Origin: an uncultured bacterium
GTDB taxonomy: Bacteria; Bacillota; Clostridia; Lachnospirales; Lachnospiraceae
Assembly (NCBI GenBank): GCA_947643145.1
Contig: CANRVD010000010.1
Coordinates: 1 to 56,292, forward strand
Reading direction: 5' to 3'
DNA: 56,292 bases
Part shown: positions 8,068 through 16,028 of the stretch, piece after piece
Position numbering within the stretch: position 1 is the stretch's first letter
Layout of the letters: each line of letters begins with the position of its first letter
Program-made: the position numbers and the translations under genes
The notes under the pieces: model-generated
Database searches by the model: none
What the model saw: the letters and a program-made list of their open reading frames with translations, nothing else
What the model was told of the DNA's origin: nothing

Positions 8068-8958
8068 TTAGGTATAAAGAATCCGTAGATAACAGGAGCT
8101 TGTCATTGCAGAATTCCTTTTATCAGAGATATAGAGTATAGCAGTTCCTTCCCTGTGAGCGAGTACCTTTCCATGTTTGACGGAAGCAATCGAAGGATTG
8201 CTGCTTAATATTGTATAGTCAGAAAGTTTACAGTTTCTCTGGCCTTTTTTAATTGATAATTTGTATTTGGACGAAGGAGTTAATAGTAAAAACTGTGGAT
8301 AGAGAATTGCTTTTTTGATTTGAGGTGTGGGCGGGTTTTGTTTTGGATTTGATGTGGTATTACTTTGTCTGGGTTCTTTTGTTGTTTGATTATTATTTTC
8401 TGCAGGATTACTTTTTTTCGCTATGGAAAAATCTTTTGGTTTTGTTTTTTTCTTTTCCTTCTTTTTATTTTCTTTAGCTAAAATCTTTTTTTCTGTGTTT
8501 TGTCCCACTCGGATAAAAAGAGAACAGTTGGCAGAGGATTGATTGGTAACACATAGAAAAATTCTTGTAGATTGGATAGAAGAATTTTTAGCGGGAGATA
8601 TGGTACAGGTTTTTTTTGAAAATGCAGTCTGACAAGGAAGCTTTTTTCCTATATCGGTAAAAAGGCTTATTTTTAAATTTTGTATTGCATTTGAGGTAAT
8701 GGTAAAATGAATTTCTCCGTAATAGGAAATACAGCCATAGAAGGAATTGTAGGCAGGCAGCTTTACCTGATATGTCTGGTTTCGAGAAAAAATGTGTGCA
8801 TCTGACAAGGTTTGATGGGTATCCGGTGCAATTTCTTTGGCCAGCACTTTAGCCGAAAAGTCATGAAATAAATAAGAGTCTGGTTGTGGGTAAGTAAATA
8901 ATGCCAGTATACAGAGAATACATAAAAATATAGAAAAAATGGAGTAAAATGCTTTCAT
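8068..8958 (-). CDS. Secreted or membrane-anchored protein with C-terminal Big2-like domain
   Basis: 296 aa. Residues 5-24 form a signal peptide or anchor (hydrophobic FSIFLCILCILALF). Residues 45-160 are a Cys-containing beta-rich domain without a family I recognise. Residues 160-215 are a Lys/Asn/Pro/Thr-rich linker (KEKKKTKPK and similar), typical of wall-spanning segments. Residues 218-296 resemble a Big2 domain: LTPSSKYKLSIKKG, then SSNPSIASVKHGKVLAHREG. The start has AAAGGA upstream. It is the second gene of the minus-strand surface cluster, before the kinase-LRR gene. Extracellular location is likely; the role is unknown. Confidence 0.65.
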   Translation of the reverse strand: MKAFYSIFSIFLCILCILALFTYPQPDSYLFHDFSAKVLAKEIAPDTHQTLSDAHIFSRNQTYQVKLPAYNSFYGCISYYGEIHFTITSNAIQNLKISLFTDIGKKLPCQTAFSKKTCTISPAKNSSIQSTRIFLCVTNQSSANCSLFIRVGQNTEKKILAKENKKKEKKKTKPKDFSIAKKSNPAENNNQTTKEPRQSNTTSNPKQNPPTPQIKKAILYPQFLLLTPSSKYKLSIKKGQRNCKLSDYTILSSNPSIASVKHGKVLAHREGTAILYISDKRNSAMTSSCYLRILYT

Positions 8959-9070
8959 AAAGGTCCTTTCTCCACTTTCAAATCCATTTTTATTTTAACC
9001 TGCCAAATAGAAAAAAGCTATTGACAATATGATAAAAAATAGAAAATTAAAAAAAATGCAGAATATACAA

Positions 9071-9106
9071 AATAGACAAATAAGCATAAAAACTTATTTG
9101 TCTATT
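9071..9106 (-). terminator. Hairpin downstream of the 838-aa gene
   Basis: AATAGACAAATAAG, an 8-base loop, then CTTATTTGTCTATT: a perfect 14-bp stem. On the minus strand it is followed by TTGTATATT. It lies about 110 bases past the stop of the 838-aa gene and before the next gene, so it may terminate or attenuate the cluster. Confidence 0.55.
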
Positions 9107-9178
9107 GTTATAATTATATATTTTGTCTTATAAAATTTGTGACATTTTTCTGGAGTGTGAAACAGAACATAATTTATG

Positions 9179-9213
9179 ACAATAGGTTTTCTGGCGCAAC
9201 TGTAATCTTTTGT
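9179..9213 (-). repeat. Degenerate copy of the ACAATAGGTTT hairpin repeat
   Basis: ACAATAGGTTTTCTGGCG, then TGTAATCTTTTGT, matches the intact hairpin repeat at 53929-53964 over about 45 bases including the flanking AATTTRTG. It abuts the stop codon of the 838-aa gene. The stem is partly eroded here. Confidence 0.6.
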
Positions 9214-11730
9214 TTAGTTAGAAATATAACTTACAAATCTATATCCTGCATCTTTAAACATTTGTTCCGCGCGGTTTATAGAAACAGTACGTTTACTGCG
9301 TGTGACAGAATCCATCCATGTTACGGTAGAGGATGTATATTCCGTTATTAATACAGCATGGTTAGAATCTAGCATTCCAATTACTGGTTTTTCGCCGCTG
9401 ACAAAATACAGGATTTCATCTACGGTACATCCGGTCAGGCTAACAGGCTGCTCCAGATATTTTTTAAGCATGGACAGAATAGAGTTACCTTTTAACTGTG
9501 AAGTGGATGTAGTAACCTGCGCTGCCTGAAGGAGCATCTGGGTACATGCTTTAATACTGGAAGAAGTATCATCTGGATAATTAATATTAGAAAGCTGTTT
9601 ACTAATAAATTTCCCACCGCGTTCCCAAACGATATGAGAGTTGCTGTCCATGACGACACCCATTTGTTCATCTGCCAAAGTAATTGCTTTCTGTGCACTT
9701 GTTGTTGAGCTGATAATCTCACCATTCGCATAAATGTAGTATTTGACAGAATCTGTTTCTTCACCGGATAAGTGCAAAGTAGTATTTTCAGTGACCATAA
9801 CACATTTGGTAGAAATTAAACTTGGTTTAGTTTCCATAATAAAACCAGCAGGCAGAGAAACATATTTTTCCGTAAGCATTCTTTGTGTAATACGGGTAGT
9901 TAAATCAAAAGATTGGGAAGAAGTGTTTTTTTGGTTCATAATCGTATCATTGGAAGCATTAACAAATTTCCCGTTTTTTTTCTGTACCCGTTTCAGATGA
10001 ATAACATTATCTTCTACAAAAGCATTTACAACATACCGGTTTTTTACTTTATATTTTCGTAAAATGTCTCCCTGGCAATTTGATATAATCAGGGGACTTG
10101 CCGGTTTGATAATATCACCCGTAGTAGATTCATGAATATCACTATTTTTTACAAAGCCATATACAATATTAGAATCAATTGTTCCAAGAACGACAATGCT
10201 TTTTCCAGCAGGAGATTTTACGGTCAGTTCTTTGGAGGTATCCAAATCTAAAATAGTAATATTGTCTGTCTGCCCGTTTTCATTGAGGTTGGACCATACA
10301 AAACATTTTGCTTCTTTCAGCATGGTAAAATGGTCGCGTGAAGCATTTTCTGTTAATATGTCATACCGTTTTGAAAACATATTATAGGCATACACCTTAT
10401 CATTTAAGGAGAAATAAAAAATATTTTTATCATTTACATATGAAAAATCTCCTAAATCTTCTTTTAACTGCTGGTACGTATTCGTTAAAGGAATATATAC
10501 ACGCTCAGTAATCCGGTTATCTTTTGCACTGTAGTCATATAAAAGGATTCCTACTCTTCCTTCATAATCACCGCAGTTCATATAACCATATAAAATAAAA
10601 CTGATATTGCCATTGTCATCTACTTTGATAATTTTAATGTCATGCTGGTCATAAAGTTCTCTCAGATAATCCTTTGAGTTCTGTGCAAAGGAAAATACAG
10701 AGGTTAATTTATTGGTTTTTAAATCATAATACCAAAGGCTTCCATTTCGGACAAAAGCGAACTTCTTATTGGAATCACTGGAAGTAATATTTAAATCATC
10801 CTGATTTGAAATACCAATTTTAAATTCACTTCTTTTTAAAGATACCAAATCCGGGTCAAAGACAGATTCCATTTTTCTGTTAAATGCAAGAAGATAGATA
10901 TGGTTGTTAGAATAGCGGACACGGTAAAATTCTTTTACATGATATGTCTCTAAACCGATATCTGTTTTTGCCTGTGCATAGTAATCCAGTACAATAGCGG
11001 CCGTTTCTATATTAATCTCTTTAATCGTTGGAATGATATCAGAGAGCTTTTTCGGTTCTAATTTCTTCCAGGTAATCAGACTTTTGTTGGAGTGGATATC
11101 TACATTGGCAAAGGTAGAATCATCGTTTGTATTTGCCTCCAGATAAGGAGAAATATTAAAGGATTTCTCTTTGTCAAAGGTAGCATTGTGAAAGTTATTT
11201 ACAAAGTCTAATTTTTCTTTTAAGAAAAAGTCATTACTATAATATTTTATGCGGGTATAGAAATGTATTTTCTTACTGTAGCTGGTAGTAAGCTTAATTT
11301 GAAGACCATATTCCGTACTGGTATCCAGTGCCTGATTTATTTTAATCGTAGTCGTGCGGTATCCTTCTTTGGAATCAAATGCAGACAAGGTATCTGTTTC
11401 GATTACTTTGTTATTAGCAATATCACGTAGTTCATATTCCAGTTTTTTTATTTTCGATTCATTCTGTTGAATTTTAACTGTAAAGCTTTTTTCAATATCT
11501 AAAGGTGTAATGGATTCTCTTACTTTTCCACTATCCATTTCGCTGCTATATCCATGCAGGGTATTAATTGTGTATGCACCAGTCTGTAAATAGATAATAG
11601 GAAAAGTTGATGCCTGCAGGCTGGTAGCAGTTGTTGTTACTACGGCAATTTCCGGAATGTTTCTTCCAAAGAAAAAAACAGAAGCAATAAAAAGAAAAAA
11701 CAATATAAGGGCTTTATATATATATTTCAA
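9214..11730 (-). CDS. Membrane-anchored protein with propeller-like region and C39-peptidase-like C-terminus
   Basis: 838 aa. A TTG start is chosen because AAGGAGG lies 6 bases upstream and no ATG fits. Residues 6-20 are a signal anchor (ALILFFLFIASVFFF). Residues 70-330 are beta-rich. Residues 330-600 contain short repeats of the kind FAFVRNGSLWYYDLKTNKL, typical of a beta-propeller. Residues 723-838 resemble a C39-like papain fold: Cys729 in ACTQMLL, GEKPVIGMLDSNHAVLITEY with His791, and WMDSVT with Asp807, a plausible Cys-His-Asp triad. It is the first gene of the minus-strand surface cluster. It could process or tether exported proteins; proteolytic activity is inference from spacing only. 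Confidence 0.65.
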   Translation of the reverse strand: MKYIYKALILFFLFIASVFFFGRNIPEIAVVTTTATSLQASTFPIIYLQTGAYTINTLHGYSSEMDSGKVRESITPLDIEKSFTVKIQQNESKIKKLEYELRDIANNKVIETDTLSAFDSKEGYRTTTIKINQALDTSTEYGLQIKLTTSYSKKIHFYTRIKYYSNDFFLKEKLDFVNNFHNATFDKEKSFNISPYLEANTNDDSTFANVDIHSNKSLITWKKLEPKKLSDIIPTIKEINIETAAIVLDYYAQAKTDIGLETYHVKEFYRVRYSNNHIYLLAFNRKMESVFDPDLVSLKRSEFKIGISNQDDLNITSSDSNKKFAFVRNGSLWYYDLKTNKLTSVFSFAQNSKDYLRELYDQHDIKIIKVDDNGNISFILYGYMNCGDYEGRVGILLYDYSAKDNRITERVYIPLTNTYQQLKEDLGDFSYVNDKNIFYFSLNDKVYAYNMFSKRYDILTENASRDHFTMLKEAKCFVWSNLNENGQTDNITILDLDTSKELTVKSPAGKSIVVLGTIDSNIVYGFVKNSDIHESTTGDIIKPASPLIISNCQGDILRKYKVKNRYVVNAFVEDNVIHLKRVQKKNGKFVNASNDTIMNQKNTSSQSFDLTTRITQRMLTEKYVSLPAGFIMETKPSLISTKCVMVTENTTLHLSGEETDSVKYYIYANGEIISSTTSAQKAITLADEQMGVVMDSNSHIVWERGGKFISKQLSNINYPDDTSSSIKACTQMLLQAAQVTTSTSQLKGNSILSMLKKYLEQPVSLTGCTVDEILYFVSGEKPVIGMLDSNHAVLITEYTSSTVTWMDSVTRSKRTVSINRAEQMFKDAGYRFVSYISN

Positions 11731-11797
11731 AATAATCCTCCTTAGGAAGCTGCCACAATGCAGCTTTGTTTCTTAAATATTTCCAGTTTAGTATTTC

Positions 11798-11820
11798 ATT
11801 ACTTCGGTTGCTGAAGTAAT
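11798..11820. repeat. Short ATTACTTC/GAAGTAAT hairpin
   Basis: ATTACTTC, a 7-base loop, then GAAGTAAT. These arms equal the ends of the 70-bp palindrome at 40352-40421, so this may be a minimal or decayed copy. It sits in the 220-base gap between two divergent genes, upstream of the 838-aa gene. Nothing else is recognised in that gap. Confidence 0.5.
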
Positions 11821-11951
11821 ATATTCGAAAGTCTAAAATATAGTATAGTGTTTTCCTGGTAAAAAGGCAACGCATGAAGGAACTTTTTTGGAAAAATATC
11901 ATAAATTAATTTATCAGGTTAATTTTATTTTATAGAAATGAGGGATATTCT

Positions 11952-12326
11952 ATGAACCAAAATTTATATCCAAGGGGGAATTTTATGACTTTTCCTCTTA
12001 AATTAGCACAGTTAGAGACGGAAGATTATCCTATGGAGAATAAGTATTTATATCCATTTGAAGTAGGGGAATTGCAAATGGCAGTTGAGGAAGAATGTGA
12101 CAAAATGGAATATGATGGAAGTATGATGTATGATGAATTTCCTGATAAAGTATGCGTTGAGGCAATGGCAAATAATATCTGCCAGAGGACAGGTTGCAAA
12201 TATCAGGAGGAAATCAGTAACCGCTGGATGAAGGCGCTGGTTCAGATGATGCTTTGCAAGGAAATGTCATATCGCAAAGAAAGACGTAAATGCCATAAGA
12301 GAAACATGGGGATTATGTTTGATTAG
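11952..12326 (+). CDS. Small acidic protein of unknown function
   Basis: 124 aa, soluble, with no signal peptide or membrane helix. The core is acidic and Met-rich (VEEECDKMEYDGSMMYDEFPDK), followed by a Cys-containing helix and a basic tail (KERRKCHKR). I recall related sequences in other clostridia but cannot name a family. The first ATG has GAGGG 7 bases upstream. A second ATG at 11985, 11 codons in, has a stronger AAGGGGG site and may be the true start. It is a lone plus-strand gene facing the 148-aa minus-strand gene. It may be sporulation-linked, which is a weak inference. Confidence 0.6.
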   Translation: MNQNLYPRGNFMTFPLKLAQLETEDYPMENKYLYPFEVGELQMAVEEECDKMEYDGSMMYDEFPDKVCVEAMANNICQRTGCKYQEEISNRWMKALVQMMLCKEMSYRKERRKCHKRNMGIMFD

Positions 12327-12363
12327 TGCATGGCATTGAAAAGGATTAGGAAGAAAGTGGGAA

Positions 12364-12810
12364 TTAGAAGTCGTAGTTTAAGAAAGGTGTTCCAAAATAA
12401 ATAGCAGATTTTGTGACCGCAACCTGCAGGTTAAAATTTCTATTACTGGTTTCTTTCTTATTTTGTTGGAGGATAGGGCTGTAAAAATATAAGTCTGTAT
12501 AGTTTTTCTCATTGTGGCAGGCGACCAGCTCAATCTTTTTATCATATTGTTTTAAAAAAGTATAGATTGTATTTTTATTTGGTAGTTTTTTTGGGGATGT
12601 TGTAGAAAAAGCAGAGACAGGATAAGCAATCATGGATGAGTCAGAGGAAGCAGTATTTGAAATGGTCTGAAATGCCGGAATTACCTTTTGTGCCGGAGTC
12701 AGTAAGAGGCTTGCAACGATTTGTGCAAAGAAAAATATCCAGCAAATAAATGCAAAACATAACATGATATATATAACAGGCTGTTTTTTTGAGGAAAATA
12801 TTTTTTTCAT
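12364..12810 (-). CDS. Single-pass membrane protein of unknown function
   Basis: 148 aa. Residues 10-36 are one strong membrane helix (YIMLCFAFICWIFFFAQIV), and the remaining ~110 residues should lie outside the cell. The outer part is Ser/Thr-rich then beta-like, ending VAVTKSAIYFGTPFLNYDF. The start is supported by AAAGGAG. It is transcribed on the minus strand, 127 bases beyond rsmI and in the same direction, so it could be the last gene of that operon. No family is recognised. Confidence 0.55.
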   Translation of the reverse strand: MKKIFSSKKQPVIYIMLCFAFICWIFFFAQIVASLLLTPAQKVIPAFQTISNTASSDSSMIAYPVSAFSTTSPKKLPNKNTIYTFLKQYDKKIELVACHNEKNYTDLYFYSPILQQNKKETSNRNFNLQVAVTKSAIYFGTPFLNYDF

Positions 12811-12937
12811 AATGACATCTCCTTTCTAAACTGATATGCTGTTTTTTGCAGCATCATCAAAGATAAAAGCTGATTGCTTTGTTCTTTTACAGTAATATAA
12901 GATGGTTTTGTCATTATATTTGCCAAATTTAGAAAAA

Positions 12938-13783
12938 TTATTCATCCTCCAATAATTTTTGGTAAATTTCTCTTTTTGGGACACCTCTGTCTTTTGCAAC
13001 TTCTTTCATTGCTTCTTTTTTGCTTAATCCTTTTTGAAGATATATTTCTAAATGTTCTGCAATAGACAGGCTTTCCCATTTTGCAAATTCTCTGGCATCC
13101 AGTTCTTTTTGCTTAATCCCTTCTAAAACCAGAACATATTCACCTTTTGGCTCATTCTGCTGATAATATTCTATCGCAGAGGAAAGTGTAAATTGTTCAA
13201 CCGTTTCGTGGATTTTTGTCAGTTCGCGGCATAGTGTAATATTCCGTTCACCCAATGTGTCATATAATTCCTTTATGGTTGCTTTCAGATGATGTGGCGC
13301 TTCGTATAAAATAGTGGTACGTGTTTCTGTTTTCAGGGAATTTAAAACAGTCCGTCGCTCCTTTTTGTCATGTGGAAGAAAAGCTTCAAAAGAGAAACGT
13401 CTGGTTGGAAGGCCGGAAAGTGTTAACGCTGTTATACATGCACACGCGCCAGGCAGTGAGGTGACACAAATTCCTGCTGCATATGCCTGACGTACAATTT
13501 CTTCGCCGGGATCAGAAATCCCGGGTGTACCTGCATCTGTCACCAATGCAATATTTGTACCTTCTTCCATTTTTTGTACCAGAAAAGAAGCTTTTTCTAT
13601 TTTGTTATATTCATGATAACTTGTCATGGGAGTTTTTATTTCAAAATGATTCAGAAGCTTGATAGTGTTGCGGGTATCCTCAGCGGCAATCAAATCAACT
13701 TCCTTTAAGATACGGATTACCCGCAAAGTAATATCTTCTAAATTTCCAATAGGGGTAGCACATAAGTATAAGGTTCCTGCCAT
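12938..13783 (-). CDS. rsmI: 16S rRNA (cytidine-1402 2'-O)-methyltransferase
   Basis: 281 aa. It methylates the 2'-O of C1402 in the decoding centre of 16S rRNA using S-adenosylmethionine. It is a tetrapyrrole-methylase fold: N-terminal GTLYLCATPIGNLEDIT, then AAEDTRNTIKLL, VTDAGTPGISDPG (the SAM-binding loop) and SLPGACACITAL. The start is placed at 13783, with CGGAG 8 bases upstream; an in-frame extension to 13831 has no ribosome-binding site and no family similarity. It is in the same order as B. subtilis yabC after trmN6. The C-terminus is the usual helical module (GLSKKEAMKEVAKDRGVPKREIY). Confidence 0.95.
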   Translation of the reverse strand: MAGTLYLCATPIGNLEDITLRVIRILKEVDLIAAEDTRNTIKLLNHFEIKTPMTSYHEYNKIEKASFLVQKMEEGTNIALVTDAGTPGISDPGEEIVRQAYAAGICVTSLPGACACITALTLSGLPTRRFSFEAFLPHDKKERRTVLNSLKTETRTTILYEAPHHLKATIKELYDTLGERNITLCRELTKIHETVEQFTLSSAIEYYQQNEPKGEYVLVLEGIKQKELDAREFAKWESLSIAEHLEIYLQKGLSKKEAMKEVAKDRGVPKREIYQKLLEDE

Positions 13784-13862
13784 TGTTTTGCTCCGTTTCT
13801 CATACAGCATCCACTTAATAATTTTTGTCAATAAGTTTACTGGCTAAGTTTGTAATCTACTG

Positions 13863-14606
13863 TTAGTATTTATAAATATCCAAGAGTTGTTTTGTATATA
13901 TATTAGGTTTTTCATAAACAATAATAGGCGGTTCAATTTTAATCATGGGATTTCCACCCAAAGTTGCCTCTAAAAGCACCATGTTTGGTTCTTTGTGTAA
14001 ATAGGGATGTACAAGGCACATCCTTTTTGGCTCCAGATGGTATTTCATCATTTTTTGAAAGATTTCTGCCAATCGGAAAGGACGGTGTACCATAAAAAGG
14101 CTTTTGCCCGGTTTTAGAACGTTTGCACTTTCTCTGATAACATCCTCTAATGTACAAAGTATTTCGTGGCGTGCAATCGCTTTTGGAATATCTGGATTTT
14201 TAAGGCCATGATTATCATTCATATAGGGAGGATTTGTAACAACTGCATCAAAAGAATGTTTTCCAAAAATGGAAGAGGCATCCTTGATATTTCCTATGGT
14301 TATATGGATTTTTTCCTGAAGTCTGTTATATACCACGCTTCGTTTTGCCATATCTGCAGAATCTTCCTGTATTTCGATGGCTTCAAATACGCCTGCTTCT
14401 GTTGTTGCTGCCAGAAGAATAGGAAGGACACCGGTTCCGGTACCTAAATCTAAAACAGAATCTCCTTTTTTCAGGGAAGCAAAATGAGATAAAAGGACAG
14501 CATCCATTCCAAAGCAGAATTTCTTTGGATTTTGAATGATTTTGTAACCATTTCGCTGTAAATCATCAAGCCGTTCGCCTTCACGCAGATAATCCTGTGA
14601 TTCCAT
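13863..14606 (-). CDS. trmN6: tRNA1(Val) (adenine-37 N6)-methyltransferase-like protein
   Basis: 247 aa. A SAM-dependent methyltransferase of the YfiC/YabB family that modifies A37 next to the anticodon. The fold is marked by FGMDAVLLSHF, the SAM loop VLDLGTGTGVLPILLA, and the N6-adenine catalytic motif NPPYM preceded by FDAVVT. The start at 14606 has AAGGAGAAT 7 bases upstream. The frame is open another 152 codons upstream, but those overlap the ricT gene and are low-complexity antisense artefacts, so they are rejected. It lies between rsmI and ricT as in Bacillus. The exact tRNA substrate is inferred from the family. Confidence 0.9.
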   Translation of the reverse strand: MESQDYLREGERLDDLQRNGYKIIQNPKKFCFGMDAVLLSHFASLKKGDSVLDLGTGTGVLPILLAATTEAGVFEAIEIQEDSADMAKRSVVYNRLQEKIHITIGNIKDASSIFGKHSFDAVVTNPPYMNDNHGLKNPDIPKAIARHEILCTLEDVIRESANVLKPGKSLFMVHRPFRLAEIFQKMMKYHLEPKRMCLVHPYLHKEPNMVLLEATLGGNPMIKIEPPIIVYEKPNIYTKQLLDIYKY

Positions 14607-14627
14607 GTAATTGATTCTCCTTAACTT

Positions 14628-14673
14628 ATTACTTCGACGGCTAAATATCACAGTTTTTACTCTCCGGAGTAAT
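14628..14673. repeat. Short copy of the ATTACTTCG palindromic repeat
   Basis: ATTACTTCG starts the element, followed by TAAATATCACA and TTTTTACT, and it ends CCGGAGTAAT. It matches the left half and outer right end of the 70-bp element at 40352-40421, with the centre deleted. It fills the gap between ricT and trmN6. Confidence 0.65.
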
Positions 14674-14700
14674 AGTACAGCGTCCACTAAATTACTGCCT

Positions 14701-15975
14701 TTAGTGGCTGCTGTAACCGCCTCCATGTCCATAATTACGGCTATTGCCACGGTAACTGTTTTTATTGCTTTGGTTATTGCGGCTGTAGTGGGAATTGCCG
14801 CGATAATTTGTACCGCCAGTGTTCTGGTTGTGGTGATTATTATATACTTTTTTGTGATATTTTTTTGGTTCCTCGTCGTCAGCCTGCATTTGGTTACGGG
14901 AATTATATTTTGTATTTTCATTACGAGGTTTGTAATTATCCTGTTTATTATCATTATTGTGATAAGTACGGGAATAATTTTTATTATAGTTATTACGCTT
15001 TTTATGATAGTCGTACTGTGGTTTACTGCTTGTCTGCTCTTCTTCAATACTATTTTCTTCAAGGTCTTTTTTCTCTAAGGCTTCTAATTCACGAAGAGTA
15101 TTTTCATCCAGCTCCTCATCGGGAAAAGCTGGGGCAAGAGCCGTATTTGCCGGACGGTTTCTATTTTCGAAAGTCAAATCACTGACCTGATATTCGCGCA
15201 CTTCCTTTTCATCATTATCATGTATTATAAGTACTTTTACGCGCTGTTTTAATACGCTGACACTCTGTACTTCGCCATGATAGCCTTCAACGGTTGTAAC
15301 GGCAGCTCCTATATGTGGAAGTGTGCTGTTAAGATATTCATAAGCTTCCTCCTCATTTTTAAGACAGCACATCAGACGTCCGCAGACACCGGAGATTTTT
15401 GCCGGATTCAGTGACAAATTCTGCTCCTTAGCCATTTTGATGGATACCGGTACAAAATCAGATAAATAAGAGTGGCAGCAGAGCGGACGTCCGCAAATTG
15501 CAATACCGCCAATCATTTTCGTTTCATCACGCACACCTATCTGGCGAAGTTCAATACGGGTACGGAATACGGAAGCTAAGTCTTTTACAAGTTCCCGGAA
15601 ATCAATTCTGCCATCTGCTGTAAAATAGAAAAGAAGTTTATTCTTGTCAAAAGTATATTCTGAATCAATTAATTTCATATCCAGTTCATGTTTTGCAATT
15701 TTTTCCAGACAAATCTGAAAGGCTTCTTTTTCTTTCACTTCATTTTCTGCACTGATTTTATCATCTTCCAAAGTAGCAACCCGAATTACGGGTTTTAATG
15801 GCTGAACCACTTTATCATCTGTAACTTCCTTTGGAGCCAAAACTACTGTTCCATATTCAATACCGCGGGCAGTTTCAACAATAACATGATCTCCTTTTTT
15901 AATATCCATACCGGCAGGAGAGAAATAATAAACCTTTCCGGGCTTTCTAAAACGAACTCCTATAATAAGCTGCAT
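14701..15975 (-). CDS. ricT: PSP1-domain regulator RicT (YaaT) with long low-complexity tail
   Basis: 424 aa. In B. subtilis RicT forms the Y-complex with RicA and RicF, binding Fe-S clusters and guiding RNase Y-dependent mRNA processing and Spo0A phosphorylation. Here the PSP1 core (residues 1-290) is intact, with the cluster-ligand cysteines Cys161, Cys166, Cys167 (CGRPLCC) and Cys198, Cys203, Cys204 (CGRLMCC). After an acidic stretch near residue 285, residues 310-424 are an Asn/Tyr/Arg/His/Gly-rich tail with repeats like YNKNYSRTY and YRGNSHYSR, ending GHGGGYSSH. That tail is longer than I would expect for the family. Located between holB and trmN6, as in Bacillus apart from the missing yabA. 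Confidence 0.92.
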   Translation of the reverse strand: MQLIIGVRFRKPGKVYYFSPAGMDIKKGDHVIVETARGIEYGTVVLAPKEVTDDKVVQPLKPVIRVATLEDDKISAENEVKEKEAFQICLEKIAKHELDMKLIDSEYTFDKNKLLFYFTADGRIDFRELVKDLASVFRTRIELRQIGVRDETKMIGGIAICGRPLCCHSYLSDFVPVSIKMAKEQNLSLNPAKISGVCGRLMCCLKNEEEAYEYLNSTLPHIGAAVTTVEGYHGEVQSVSVLKQRVKVLIIHDNDEKEVREYQVSDLTFENRNRPANTALAPAFPDEELDENTLRELEALEKKDLEENSIEEEQTSSKPQYDYHKKRNNYNKNYSRTYHNNDNKQDNYKPRNENTKYNSRNQMQADDEEPKKYHKKVYNNHHNQNTGGTNYRGNSHYSRNNQSNKNSYRGNSRNYGHGGGYSSH

Positions 15976-16028
15976 AATTTAATAAATCCTTTCTGTGTAA
16001 TGATATATTACACAATTTATAGAATATT

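Noticed and set aside
11714-11902. 62-codon minus-strand frame upstream of the 838-aa gene
   Set aside because: Overlaps the real start and contains the ATTACTTC hairpin; no ribosome-binding site or plausible protein features.
14607-15062. 152-codon N-terminal extension of trmN6
   Set aside because: It overlaps ricT in another frame, has no family similarity and the ATG at 14606 has a good ribosome-binding site.
14611-15078. 155-codon hydrophobic plus-strand frame opposite ricT
   Set aside because: It is the antisense of the Asn/Tyr-rich ricT tail; low complexity keeps it open. There is no ribosome-binding site.
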